Assembly: GCA_017508825.1 (NCBI GenBank)
Contig: JAFWRC010000196.1
Coordinates: 1 to 35,147, forward strand
Direction of reading: 5' to 3'
DNA length: 35,147 nucleotides
Source of the DNA: Lachnospiraceae bacterium
GTDB taxonomy: Bacteria > Bacillota > Clostridia > Lachnospirales > Lachnospiraceae
Shown here: positions 25,295 to 33,887 of the stretch, one piece after another
Position numbering within the stretch: position 1 is the stretch's first letter
Layout: every line of letters starts with the position of its first letter
Notes under the pieces: model-generated
Told to the model about the DNA's origin: nothing
Database searches by the model: none
Seen by the model: the letters and a program-made list of their open reading frames with translations, nothing else
Translations under genes and position numbers: made by a program

Positions 25295-27811
25295 TTACTC
25301 CGTCATAAGTTCTGTGACGGATACTTCCCGGATCTTCCCGGCACTGATATAAGTCACTGCATAACAAAATACGATCAGGATCACATCTGCGATGACCGTC
25401 AGTGGTATGTTCAGCTCTCCGACAGTGCCGAACATCATCAACCAGAAAGCACTGTATACATACTTCGCTGCAAAGGAAGCGGTCACTATGGATATCACCG
25501 TGACAGGCATTGTTTTTATTGCGATCTGCTTCATAAGGTCTTTCGAGGCATAGCCCATACTCTTCATAATTCCGAGTTTTCTGCGATGCCGTTTTACGTT
25601 TGAGGAAGCAATAAGCCCGAGTATCACAGCAATCACCGCCGAAAGAACAACTGCCGCTCCTATAGAGCCGTATTCCGCTACCACAGCAACACCGCTCATC
25701 TCCTGCTCCGCCAACGTCATAAACGAGGTAACCTCCTTTACGATAAAATGCCTGCTGTTTCCTGTTATTACCTGACCGTCAACGACTACGGCATAGTCGA
25801 TATTTGTCACGCCATACTGCGAGGTGAGCAAAGCCAGTTTTTCATCTGCAACTGCCCGTATGCGTTCTTCAAGAGTTCCGTTTGAAGTTCCTGCGTTTAC
25901 ACTGTTCTTCGCTGAAGAGCCGTACTTTTCGTTCAACTTCTGTTCAAACTGCTCCATGGTCACGCCGTCATTCAGATACACGGAAATGGTGTTTGGACGT
26001 GCATCGGGGCAGGCGCGGCGGTAGCCTTCCGAGGTCAGATACAGCATCGTTCCGTTGTTCATAATGGAGCTTGTCATGCCCGTTACAATATATTTTGTTT
26101 CGGTTCCGTTGCCTTTGATCACGATGCTGTCACCGATATCCGTACCGACAAGCTTCTTTCTCTGAACCGTTATCATCACTTCATTATCCTGCTCCGGGTA
26201 TCTGCCGTCTATGAGCCGGATATTCTCCGATTCGTTATAATCGTCGAATATAACAGCAGTACCTCCGTATTCGGTCCCCTTAACGGAGAGATATCTTGTC
26301 TGATAGTTCACAAGTGCCTTTCTCACACCCGGCATACCGGCGATTTCGTCCCTGATCTCATATGCATCAACACCGTTTTGCAGTACGACATTTGTAACAA
26401 TGTCATATCCGGTCATGGATATAAGTCCGTCAATGCCTCTACTGAAGAAATCCGCACCTGTCACAGAAAATAATATCGCCGTACCTGCTGCTGTTATGCA
26501 GACAGCCGTTCCGATCGCGGACCGGATGTCGCCGAAAAGACTCTTCATCGCAAGGAAGGTATTGATGTTTCCCTTAGACCTTTCCAGCGGAAGAAGGTTC
26601 CTGCCGAAATGGTGTGTGCGGATCCCTTTTCTGAATGCCACCACAGGTGGATATTTCTTTACTTTTGCCGCTTTTATCAGCGCAAATGCGGTCACCAGAA
26701 CGATCACGATCAGGCCTGCGAGAAATATCATGCCCTCTTCTGTCCTGACCGTCACAGGTCTTCCTATCATATTCTGTATGCCGTTATTCATCAAAGGACT
26801 CACAAGAACCGCTCCGACAATACCAAGCATCGCACCGATTCCTGCTGTTATCACATATTCGTAAACATAGGCAAGGGAAATATCTCCGGATCTGTATCCC
26901 AGGGCTTCCAGTACACCGATCTGCTGCATCTGATCTTCTATATCATTGGATATACGGTTCATGATCATAAGCACCGCCGACAGCATGGTGATCCCTGAAA
27001 AAAACGCCAGGAAATAACTGAACATATTGATGAACTGCAGAGAATATGTTTTTTCAAAACATACTACATCACACATATAATGCGAATCGATGTTCTCACC
27101 GCTGATCGTCTCACACTTTCCTAAATGTCCTTCCTCGGTATACTCTGTACCTTCGGAATCAAAACAAAGTGCAGTACATACCGAATCATAGCCGCTGCTG
27201 AAGAGTATTTTGAACAGTTCATAGTCGTTATCGGATATGACCATTTTATAACCGTAACCTGAATAGTTATACAACCCCGTCTTGTAAAAACCCGCTATCG
27301 TAAAGGGGTATTCTCTGCCGTTTTTGCAGACAGTCAGTGTATCTCCGGGCCTGTAACCCTCACTGATTCTGAAAAACATCGGCAGCCATACCGGGTGTTC
27401 CAGCTTTTCGACCTCTTCATCGCTGAGTTTATCTGCTTTTATAAAATCTTCCATCCTGCGTTCGTTCTTTTCATTAACGAAAATGGATTTATAATTACGA
27501 TCCTCACCGTTGTTATTTATGAAATCGAGAATATCAACATATATGGCTTCGGTCTCGGTTATGTCCGTAATGCCATAGTCATTTTCAAGGATTGCTTTAT
27601 ACTCATCACGGTATTTATCTTTTTCTATCATAACGCAGGTATCTTTTGAACCTGCCTGTGCGAAACTGTCATCAAATGCCTTGTTTGCTTTTGAGATATT
27701 TGACGCAAACACGGCGAGCATGAGCGTTGTGATCATCGCGAGGAAGACAATGGCAACCGCCTCTTTTTTATTCTTTTTCAGATTAAACAGTGATAAACGT
27801 AGTATATTCAT
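25295..27811 (-). CDS. ABC transporter permease with two FtsX domains
   Basis: About 838 residues with eight membrane helices in a 1+3+1+3 arrangement (near residues 15-38, 255-280, 310-335, 355-380, 420-445, 710-740, 765-790, 800-825) and two large extracytoplasmic domains, typical of FtsX/MacB-type exporters handling peptides or envelope stress. I chose the ATG at 27811 (MNILRLSLFNLKKNKKEAVA) because AGGGGTGAG precedes it; the ATG six codons upstream overlaps the ATPase gene. Partner of the ATPase 11 bp upstream. Confidence 0.92.
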   Translation of the reverse strand: MNILRLSLFNLKKNKKEAVAIVFLAMITTLMLAVFASNISKANKAFDDSFAQAGSKDTCVMIEKDKYRDEYKAILENDYGITDITETEAIYVDILDFINNNGEDRNYKSIFVNEKNERRMEDFIKADKLSDEEVEKLEHPVWLPMFFRISEGYRPGDTLTVCKNGREYPFTIAGFYKTGLYNYSGYGYKMVISDNDYELFKILFSSGYDSVCTALCFDSEGTEYTEEGHLGKCETISGENIDSHYMCDVVCFEKTYSLQFINMFSYFLAFFSGITMLSAVLMIMNRISNDIEDQMQQIGVLEALGYRSGDISLAYVYEYVITAGIGAMLGIVGAVLVSPLMNNGIQNMIGRPVTVRTEEGMIFLAGLIVIVLVTAFALIKAAKVKKYPPVVAFRKGIRTHHFGRNLLPLERSKGNINTFLAMKSLFGDIRSAIGTAVCITAAGTAILFSVTGADFFSRGIDGLISMTGYDIVTNVVLQNGVDAYEIRDEIAGMPGVRKALVNYQTRYLSVKGTEYGGTAVIFDDYNESENIRLIDGRYPEQDNEVMITVQRKKLVGTDIGDSIVIKGNGTETKYIVTGMTSSIMNNGTMLYLTSEGYRRACPDARPNTISVYLNDGVTMEQFEQKLNEKYGSSAKNSVNAGTSNGTLEERIRAVADEKLALLTSQYGVTNIDYAVVVDGQVITGNSRHFIVKEVTSFMTLAEQEMSGVAVVAEYGSIGAAVVLSAVIAVILGLIASSNVKRHRRKLGIMKSMGYASKDLMKQIAIKTMPVTVISIVTASFAAKYVYSAFWLMMFGTVGELNIPLTVIADVILIVFCYAVTYISAGKIREVSVTELMTE

Positions 27812-27822
27812 GTTCTCACCCC

Positions 27823-28584
27823 TTACCATCCCATTTCTTCCAGAAAAGCTGACAGACCGTCACGCCGCTCCTTTGGATCATCCTCACCATACGACGCCAT
27901 ACGGTAGTCACCCTCGATCCTGCCATCCCGCAGATACAGGATCCTCGTTCCCCTCAGAGCTGTTTTCAGATCATGCGTTACCATGACAATGCTCTGACCG
28001 TTTTTATGCACTTCTGTAAAGATGTCCAGCACATCCTGTCCGGATGCGGAGTTCAGTTGCCCTGTCGGTTCGTCTGCAAACAGGATCTTCGGATCGTTGA
28101 TCACAGCCCGGACAATGCCTACGCGCTGGGCTTCCCCACCGGAAAGCTGGTTAGGATATTTGTTCCACATATCTTCCGCTATCTCGACCTTTTTCAAAAG
28201 ATCCTTTGCTTTTTTTACCAGTTCAGGTGAATTTTTCTGTACGATCAATGCACCGGTCAGCACATTATCCAGTATGGTCTGATTCTCCAGAAGATAGATG
28301 CTCTGGAATACAAAACCGCAGTTACCGCGCCGGAATACCGCCAATTCATCATTGGAGTAGTCCTGGATCTGTGTATCACCAAAGAAAACTTTTCCCGTAG
28401 TCGGTTTATCCATCCCTGACAGCGCATACAGCAGCGTAGACTTACCGGAGCCGGATGCACCCATAATAACCGTGAAATCACCTTGGATGATCTCCAGATC
28501 CAGATTCTTGATCACATGCTGCTGTCTGCCTCCGTTTGAGAATGACTTGCAGAGCTTTTCCGTTTTTAAAACAAATGAAGCCAT
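27823..28584 (-). CDS. ABC transporter ATPase (MacB/LolD type)
   Basis: A 253-residue ATPase with Walker A GASGSGKS (42-49), Q-loop FVFQS, signature LSGGE, Walker B ILFADEP and H-loop VTHD. The sequence fits the MacB/SalX subfamily that pairs with FtsX permeases. I chose the ATG at 28584, eight bases after AAGGG; a GTG three codons upstream is less well placed. It heads the ATPase/permease/serine-hydrolase operon and lies downstream of the two-component genes that probably regulate it. Confidence 0.95.
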   Translation of the reverse strand: MASFVLKTEKLCKSFSNGGRQQHVIKNLDLEIIQGDFTVIMGASGSGKSTLLYALSGMDKPTTGKVFFGDTQIQDYSNDELAVFRRGNCGFVFQSIYLLENQTILDNVLTGALIVQKNSPELVKKAKDLLKKVEIAEDMWNKYPNQLSGGEAQRVGIVRAVINDPKILFADEPTGQLNSASGQDVLDIFTEVHKNGQSIVMVTHDLKTALRGTRILYLRDGRIEGDYRMASYGEDDPKERRDGLSAFLEEMGW

Positions 28585-28633
28585 ATATAACACCCTTTCT
28601 TTTCTGCATCAGATTCTTCCTGACTATAAGGGC

Positions 28634-28680
28634 ATTATAAATGACTTCTGAAAAATGTTCCTAAAATGAAACTAATGAAA
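28634..28680 (-). promoter_or_regulatory. Promoter of the ABC operon with a direct repeat
   Basis: TATAAT (28639-28634, minus) lies about 50 bp before the ATPase start. No good -35 exists, but TTTCATT is repeated at 9-bp spacing just upstream (28665-28671 and 28674-28680). An activator site for the OmpR-type regulator encoded next door would fit; this is inference. Confidence 0.45.
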
Positions 28681-28725
28681 ATCTAAAAAAATTCTAAGAT
28701 GTGGCAGATTTCTAAAAAACGGTTC

Positions 28726-30072
28726 CTAGCTCAACCGGATGACCAGCCGGATCATAAGACCGTCTCCATCCGATTCCGCGATCAGGTCTCCGTCCATCTT
28801 TTTCATCAATGACCTGGCGATGTAAAGCCCGAGCCCGTTTCCGTCCTTACCCGAATTTTCCCAGTCTTTACCGCGATAAAACTTATTTATGATCAGGTCA
28901 AGCTCGCTGCGCGGTACTCCCGGTCCATGATCTTTGATCTGCATTTCGAGATAGCCTTCCGCCAGCTCATAAGCTATATCGATGTCTGTATCCGCGTATT
29001 TATAAGAATTCGCGATCACATTTCCTATGACCTGTCCCATGCGTTTTCGATCAATATGTATGACCACTGCCGGGATCTCTCCCATTCTCACACAGCCTTT
29101 TGTATCATAACTGCGCACGATATCCGCAAGAACAGAGGATTCTTCATCGCCGGGAAATACTTTAAACTCTCCCAGATCATCCAGTGTCGATGTGAACAGG
29201 TCCGACACGAGTGTATCGATCTGTTCCGTCTTCTGACGGATCCCTGTTGTATCTTCGAGCATATCAACAATCTCTTCTCTGTCAAAGAAAATCTTCTCCT
29301 CTTTTGTATCGATCTTTGAAGAAAGCCGCATCTCCAGAAATTCCGTAGTCACTTTGATCCCGGTCACCGGAGTTTTCAGATCATGACTTAGCGATGCCAC
29401 CAGTTCCTTCTCTTTCTTTTGCAGTTCCAGCTCCCGCCGTTTGGATTCCGCCAGTTCTTCTCTCATAATGTCAAAACTCTCGGAAAAAGCGCCAAACATA
29501 TTTCCGCGGTCCATATCCAGCGGCGCATCCAGTTTCCCCTCCGCCACACTTCCGGCAAAATCTTTCAGATTGCGAAACGGTAGGATCACCGTCCTGCGGA
29601 TAAACAGACCATAGCCTATACACGCCGTCAGGATCAGGAAACAGCATACACCTGCCCCAAGGATAAACCGATCCCGGAAGGAACGGATCTCGTCTGTTAC
29701 ATCATCGAGCAGTATGACAGCGCCCCATATCTTATCGTCTTTTTTCAGATACATATACGGATAGCGTTTTTGGATCGCATATTCTACCGATATGTTATCC
29801 GGCGCATTCGCTTTTTCTATATGAGAATAGAGTATGTTATCCGTGGTATCAACGATCACATAGTCACAGTGAAATCCGTTTTTCTCCAGTTCTTTCAGAT
29901 CATCGGCTTTTTCCGTCGCACATCCTGCGATCTGATTCAGCAAAATGACCTGTTCCCGCGAATCTCTGTCTGCAGCGGCACCAAGGTCTTTTGTTTTCAG
30001 GATAAGTAACAGGATGCCGAGCAGAAAGATCACTGCCATGATAATGACTGTCTTTATATATCCTCTCATCAA
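28726..30072 (-). CDS. Membrane sensor histidine kinase
   Basis: A 448-residue kinase: membrane helix at about 8-27, an extracytoplasmic domain of about 105 residues, a second helix (about 137-160), HAMP, HisKA with the phosphorylated His in VASLSHDLKTPVTGIK, and an ATPase domain with NVIANSYKYAD, DHGPGVP and GNGLGLYIA. The start overlaps the regulator stop by 4 bp (ATGA). Together they form an OmpR-type system next to an ABC exporter, the layout of peptide-sensing resistance modules. Confidence 0.93.
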   Translation of the reverse strand: MMRGYIKTVIIMAVIFLLGILLLILKTKDLGAAADRDSREQVILLNQIAGCATEKADDLKELEKNGFHCDYVIVDTTDNILYSHIEKANAPDNISVEYAIQKRYPYMYLKKDDKIWGAVILLDDVTDEIRSFRDRFILGAGVCCFLILTACIGYGLFIRRTVILPFRNLKDFAGSVAEGKLDAPLDMDRGNMFGAFSESFDIMREELAESKRRELELQKKEKELVASLSHDLKTPVTGIKVTTEFLEMRLSSKIDTKEEKIFFDREEIVDMLEDTTGIRQKTEQIDTLVSDLFTSTLDDLGEFKVFPGDEESSVLADIVRSYDTKGCVRMGEIPAVVIHIDRKRMGQVIGNVIANSYKYADTDIDIAYELAEGYLEMQIKDHGPGVPRSELDLIINKFYRGKDWENSGKDGNGLGLYIARSLMKKMDGDLIAESDGDGLMIRLVIRLS

Positions 30073-30824
30073 TCACCCTTTTCGATTACGTATCCGACAC
30101 CCCATACCGTCTTGATCACCGTCGGTTTTTTCGGATCCGGTTCAAGTTTCCCTCTAAGTTCGCGTATATGCACCGTGATCGTTGCATCACAGGTGTATTC
30201 ATCTTCCCATACCTTCTGCAGCAGCTCATCCCTTGTCACGACCCTGCCTGCATTTTCCAACAGATACAGCAGGAGCTTATACTCCATATCTCTCAGTTCT
30301 TCAATATGTCCTTTCACTTCCAGTTTATGCAGGGATGTATCCAGATACACTCCATCCCGGATAAGTATCTTTTCCTCATTATTCTTCCGATCCGCCGCCT
30401 GATAAGATGCTGCCACAAACATCGCATCCTCTTTGGCTTTCTCATATCTGGCAAGCACTGCCTTGACTTTGGCCAGGAGGATATTCGTTGTAAAGGGCTT
30501 CGTGATATAATCATCCCCGCCGATATTCAACGCGATAAGCACATCATCATCGCTTGTCCGTGCACTGATAAACAGGATCGGCATATCATACTTTTCCCGG
30601 ATCTCCGTGCAAAGATCAAATCCGGATCTTTCCCCCAGATTAATATCCAGAAGCAGCAATGACACCGTATGGTGCTCTAAAAATTCTACGGCATCTTCGT
30701 AAGTTGTAACATACGCCGTCTTTACCCCTACAAAATTAAAATACTTGGCGGTAGACCTGGCGATCAGCTCATCATCGTCTATCATCAGTACTTTAATCTG
30801 ATCTGTGGTATCCATCTCTGACAT
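30069..30824 (-). CDS. OmpR/PhoB-family response regulator
   Basis: A 251-residue regulator. The receiver has DDDE (16-19), phosphoacceptor Asp60 in LLLLDINLG, FISART and Lys109 in YITKPF. The C-terminal winged helix has LRDMEYKLLLYLLENAGRVV, the recognition helix CDATITVHIRELRGKLE and VWGVGYVIEK. I prefer the ATG at 30824, seven bases after AGGAG; the ATG at 30830 almost touches that site. Cognate kinase overlaps by 4 bp. Probable targets are its own promoter and the ABC operon. Confidence 0.93.
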   Translation of the reverse strand: MSEMDTTDQIKVLMIDDDELIARSTAKYFNFVGVKTAYVTTYEDAVEFLEHHTVSLLLLDINLGERSGFDLCTEIREKYDMPILFISARTSDDDVLIALNIGGDDYITKPFTTNILLAKVKAVLARYEKAKEDAMFVAASYQAADRKNNEEKILIRDGVYLDTSLHKLEVKGHIEELRDMEYKLLLYLLENAGRVVTRDELLQKVWEDEYTCDATITVHIRELRGKLEPDPKKPTVIKTVWGVGYVIEKGD

Positions 30825-30865
30825 TTTCATTCTCCTGCTTTGCCTAATATAGAATAACCCGATTT

Positions 30866-30913
30866 GTAACTGTTCAAAACCTTGTGGTTCTTCGGGCTGT
30901 TTTGGACAGTTAC
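30866..30913. repeat. Long stem-loop with GTAACTGTTC arms
   Basis: Arms of 15 bases (30866-30880 and 30899-30913) pair with one G-T, around an 18-base loop. The outer ten bases are GTAACTGTTC, as in the palindrome at 21933-21953. It lies about 40 bp before the response-regulator start and would be in its 5' leader or operator. No terminator T-run follows. Confidence 0.65.
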
Positions 30914-30925
30914 TCTGATTTTAAC

Positions 30926-31006
30926 ACTTTCCCAAATTATAAGAAAGTATTTACCCGTATAATTGGGGAAAGTATCGTTTTCTACCGAATTTTCCCCAAA
31001 TATAAG
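30926..31006. promoter_or_regulatory. Three copies of a 16-bp motif at 32-bp spacing
   Basis: ACTTTCCCAAATTATA (30926-30941), its inverted copy TATAATTGGGGAAAGT (30958-30973) and a third copy, ATTTTCCCCAAATATA (30989-31004), lie about 32 bp apart, on the same helical face. Each holds a -10-like TATAAT or TATATT followed by a G-run. They sit upstream of the response-regulator gene and probably bind a regulator or form overlapping promoters. Confidence 0.55.
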
Positions 31007-31030
31007 CATATTATAGTAAAGTAGGAAATG

Positions 31031-31702
31031 CTATACAAAAAACAGGATCACGATGACCGCAGCGATATCGGCCAAAGAATGCGATATCCAACTGCACCAC
31101 GCATTATCTGTTTCTTTAAAGATCAGACCAAAGAATATAGAATCAATAAATACACCTGCAAGATCCAGGACCACAACAACCGGATTGTCATAGGAAAAAT
31201 GTCCCATCGCAAAAATAAAAGAAGTGATAAGGATCGCCGGAACAAAACCGATCCGCTTGGCCGACTGCTTCTGGTAAAATGCCCGAAGCGCGATCTCTTC
31301 ACCCAAAGGCACAAACAAAAGCTCTATAAGTATCGGTATGATCTTTGACGGATCTATCTCGAAGGGAAGCCGCGCCAGCATATGTTCCGTAACCTCCGGA
31401 AAAAACGCTTTATCAATATAAATCGTCAGTATATCAAAAATAACAGGTATCAGCATAAGGATTATGACCTTCTTATTCTTCAGCTGGCCCGGGCAGGTCT
31501 TTATATTCAGACCTTCGTCTTTAGAGTCATTCGTTTTGCGTGTCAAAAAAAATGCAACAACACCGATGACCACAACAAATCCCGCAAGCTTAAGCAGACC
31601 ATTCTCCGTTTCAATCTTTATAAGATTAGCAAATGACAGAACTGTCATTAGGATCAGGAAAACTGCTGCCATTTTATTTTCCTTCTGTGTTTTTTCCGTC
31701 AT
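31031..31702 (-). CDS. CPBP family intramembrane metalloprotease
   Basis: A 223-residue membrane protein with about seven hydrophobic segments and the CPBP (CaaX/bacteriocin-processing) motifs in order: GEEIALRAF (EExxxR), FAMGHFS (FxxxH) and SHSLADI as the last, slightly changed motif. Family members process peptides or give bacteriocin immunity. It starts 3 bp after the TetR stop, so it is the probable target of that repressor. Confidence 0.85.
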   Translation of the reverse strand: MTEKTQKENKMAAVFLILMTVLSFANLIKIETENGLLKLAGFVVVIGVVAFFLTRKTNDSKDEGLNIKTCPGQLKNKKVIILMLIPVIFDILTIYIDKAFFPEVTEHMLARLPFEIDPSKIIPILIELLFVPLGEEIALRAFYQKQSAKRIGFVPAILITSFIFAMGHFSYDNPVVVVLDLAGVFIDSIFFGLIFKETDNAWCSWISHSLADIAAVIVILFFV

Positions 31703-31705
31703 TTT

Positions 31706-32269
31706 TTACCTTCCCTTTCCCGATGCGATCATACCATCGAAGATACTAATAAGCATCTTCTTGCTCTGATCCGCATCATATTCCACAGAATTGTTGGCCA
31801 GAAGACTGGCCAGCCCATGTGCTGCACAGAAAAACGTAAAAAACATTTCCCTTGCTTCACGGATATCACAGTTCATACCTTTCGCCATTATTTCCATGAT
31901 CTCTGACAGCCCCGGATTGTCCATAAGCGTTGCGACATCCATGCCTCCAAACTGATCCGTCTGAAACAGAAAACGGAACAGGTTCTTTTCCTCGTAGCCA
32001 AAACGGACATAATTGAGTCCGAGCGCAAGCATCGGATTTCCATCGTCCTCTTTGGGCATAATAAAGGCAGTATGATACTCATCCGCTATTCTGTATGCTG
32101 CTTCCCTGATCTCATCCACAGTTTTAAAACTGTAGAGAACCGGCTGCGTAGAACATTTCAGATACTCTGCGATCGTTCTGGCATTCAGATTTTCATGTCC
32201 GTTTGCCCGGATGATCTCAAAAGAAGCATCCTCTACCATCTCTTTTGTGATCCTGACTTTTGGCGGCAT
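31706..32269 (-). CDS. TetR family transcriptional regulator
   Basis: A 187-residue regulator with the helix-turn-helix at about residues 8-45 (ASFEIIRANGHENLNARTIAEYL, then CSTQPVLYSF). I chose the ATG at 32269 because AAAGGAG lies eight bases upstream. The gene has a near-consensus promoter and a perfect palindrome at its start region, so it probably represses itself and the downstream protease gene. Confidence 0.92.
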   Translation of the reverse strand: MPPKVRITKEMVEDASFEIIRANGHENLNARTIAEYLKCSTQPVLYSFKTVDEIREAAYRIADEYHTAFIMPKEDDGNPMLALGLNYVRFGYEEKNLFRFLFQTDQFGGMDVATLMDNPGLSEIMEIMAKGMNCDIREAREMFFTFFCAAHGLASLLANNSVEYDADQSKKMLISIFDGMIASGKGR

Positions 32270-32286
32270 ATCAGTTTCTCCTTTAC

Positions 32287-32300
32287 ATAACATATGTTAT
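32287..32300. promoter_or_regulatory. Palindromic TetR operator ATAACATATGTTAT
   Basis: A perfect 14-bp palindrome lying 18 bp before the TetR start and directly after its predicted transcription start, where a bound repressor would block initiation or elongation. Confidence 0.7.
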
Positions 32301-32309
32301 ATTACAATC

Positions 32310-32337
32310 ATTATATTTCAGATCAGCAATTTGTCAA
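32310..32337 (-). promoter_or_regulatory. Consensus promoter of the TetR/CPBP operon
   Basis: On the minus strand TTGACA (32337-32332), a 16-bp spacer and TATAAT (32315-32310). Both boxes match the sigma-A consensus perfectly, so the operon should be strongly expressed unless repressed at the palindrome downstream. Confidence 0.85.
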
Positions 32338-32351
32338 GCCACATTCTCCGC

Positions 32352-32380
32352 AAAAAAACGATGATCCCAAAAGATCATCG
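32352..32380 (-). terminator. Intrinsic terminator of the ATPase gene
   Basis: Eight-base perfect arms CGATGATC / GATCATCG (32359-32366, 32373-32380) with a 6-nt loop are followed on the minus strand by seven T residues. It lies 55 bp after the ATPase stop and before the TetR promoter. Confidence 0.85.
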
Positions 32381-32389
32381 CTATCGTTC

Positions 32390-32405
32390 TAATACCTATC
32401 CAAAT
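32390..32405 (+). repeat. Left direct repeat flanking the ATPase gene
   Basis: TAATACCTATCCAAAT matches 15 of 16 bases with TAATACTTATCCAAAT at 33917-33932, in the same orientation on the other side of the ATPase gene, 1,527 bp away. Confidence 0.6.
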
Positions 32406-32435
32406 TGCTGATAAATTACACGATTAAGATAAGCA

Positions 32436-33881
32436 TTAAGCATCCTGCTTTTTGAACAAATCATCTAACACTACTTGTTTTTGTACAATTCCGCTATACG
32501 GGTTAGCCTCCACTCCATATGTTACCACAAAAATAATCTGTATTGCCTTTCTTGTTCCGGTTTTCTTTCGGAAGGTTTCTATACGTTTCCTTAGCTTTTC
32601 ATCATAATCTTTGTCGATTGTAAATTCGCTAAGAGAAAACTTCATCTCACATAGATTTATAACTCTATCCCGTCGATCAATTATTAAATCAATCTGAGTT
32701 CCCGCTGTTCCCAGTTTCTTATCCGGCTTTACAAACCACATTGACTCGTTGGATAAAATGCCAAGTATCCCGATTTTCTGCTTAATCTGGCCTATGTGAT
32801 CTTTACAGACCTGTTCAAACATATTTCCGGCCCAGGTCTTTCTCGCCGGAGCATCGAGCGTGTTGCTCCAATAGCGTTCATCCCTGCCTTTGTTATCCCT
32901 TATATAGTTAAAATAAAAACTTGAGTAGTAATCAGCTAACTGATAAAGGGTATCTTTCTTCTTTTTGCCAAAAAACTGATTTTCTCTTACAAAACCGGAG
33001 TCAACCAGATTCTTTATAATCTTGGATAATACTCCATTTAACGCAATACCTGTCTTTTTAGATATATCCTCTCGGGTCAGTCCGTTTTTCGTTTTACTAA
33101 GCTCATAAACGACGGAAATATAGTTTTCCCCTTGCGAAAACAAAGTATTGTAAAGATGATCAAATTCATCCCATAATTCAGCTTTCTTCCTGAAAAATAA
33201 ATAATCAATGTTTTGAAGATAAGACAATTCCTTGTCTAACAAACTCAAATAATATGGTATACCACCCATTATCATGTAGCATTCGGTAATATCATATCTC
33301 GACCAATGAATACCTTTATTGATCAAGTATTCTTCCGTCTCACAAAGCGAAAAAGGCTCCAAGAACAGTTTGCATGTCTGACGATTAAACAATCCCCCTT
33401 TATTATGTTCTATGTTATCTACAAGCCACGAGGTTGCAGACCCGCACACAATAAATACGAGATTATCTACTGAAGAACCAAAATCGTTCCAAAAATATTC
33501 AAATGCAGAAAGGAAACCGGATCTATGTGTGTCAAGCCACGGCATCTCATCAAAAAAAACAACACATTTTTTCTCGGGATCCAAACTTTCAATGTATTCC
33601 CGTAATAGTTCAAAAGCCTCCATCCAGTTCTTCGGTGCCGGCATTTTCTTATGCGTTTTTCGATTCAGCTCATTTATAAACGCCTCCAACTGGTCGGTTT
33701 TAGGCTTATTATATGCACCGGTCAGTTTAAATGCGAATGTATTCCCAAAGTATTGGTTGATCAGAAAAGTCTTTCCAACTCTCCTGCGCCCATAAACCAA
33801 AACCAGCTGAGCAATGTCCTCGCGCATACATTTATCAAGTCTCGTATATTCTCTTGTTCTACCAATTATTTTCTTCTTCAT
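32436..33881 (-). CDS. AAA ATPase of the archaeal-ATPase/DUF234 family with nuclease-like C-terminus
   Basis: A 481-residue protein. The N-terminal P-loop ATPase has Walker A GRRRVGKT (31-38), Walker B VVFFDEMPW and FIVCGSATSWL as sensor region. A winged-helix region follows (GLTREDISKKTGIALNGVLSKI). The C-terminus has DLIIDRRDRVINLCEMKFS, which fits a PD-(D/E)xK nuclease core (Asp, then Glu-x-Lys). Such genes occur in scattered copies in bacteria and archaea and their role is unknown; defence or mobility is speculation. The gene is AT-rich compared with its left neighbours, has no ribosome-binding site and seems to be transcribed from its ATG. Repeats bracket it, and a mobile-element remnant lies beside it. 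Confidence 0.88.
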   Translation of the reverse strand: MKKKIIGRTREYTRLDKCMREDIAQLVLVYGRRRVGKTFLINQYFGNTFAFKLTGAYNKPKTDQLEAFINELNRKTHKKMPAPKNWMEAFELLREYIESLDPEKKCVVFFDEMPWLDTHRSGFLSAFEYFWNDFGSSVDNLVFIVCGSATSWLVDNIEHNKGGLFNRQTCKLFLEPFSLCETEEYLINKGIHWSRYDITECYMIMGGIPYYLSLLDKELSYLQNIDYLFFRKKAELWDEFDHLYNTLFSQGENYISVVYELSKTKNGLTREDISKKTGIALNGVLSKIIKNLVDSGFVRENQFFGKKKKDTLYQLADYYSSFYFNYIRDNKGRDERYWSNTLDAPARKTWAGNMFEQVCKDHIGQIKQKIGILGILSNESMWFVKPDKKLGTAGTQIDLIIDRRDRVINLCEMKFSLSEFTIDKDYDEKLRKRIETFRKKTGTRKAIQIIFVVTYGVEANPYSGIVQKQVVLDDLFKKQDA

Positions 33882-33887
33882 ACGAGT

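Larger units (their letters stand above)
32322..32412. repeat. 12-bp inverted repeat enclosing the ATPase terminator
   Basis: ATCAGCAATTTG (32322-32333) and CAAATTGCTGAT (32401-32412) are perfect inverted repeats 67 bp apart. The left arm reaches into the TetR -35 box, the right arm overlaps the left direct repeat of the ATPase cassette, and the terminator lies between them. They may mark the edge of inserted DNA. Confidence 0.5.

Noticed and set aside
30827-31009. 60-aa open frame on the minus strand upstream of the response regulator
   Set aside because: It spans the three 16-bp motifs and the stem-loop, its composition is not protein-like, and regulation explains the sequence better.
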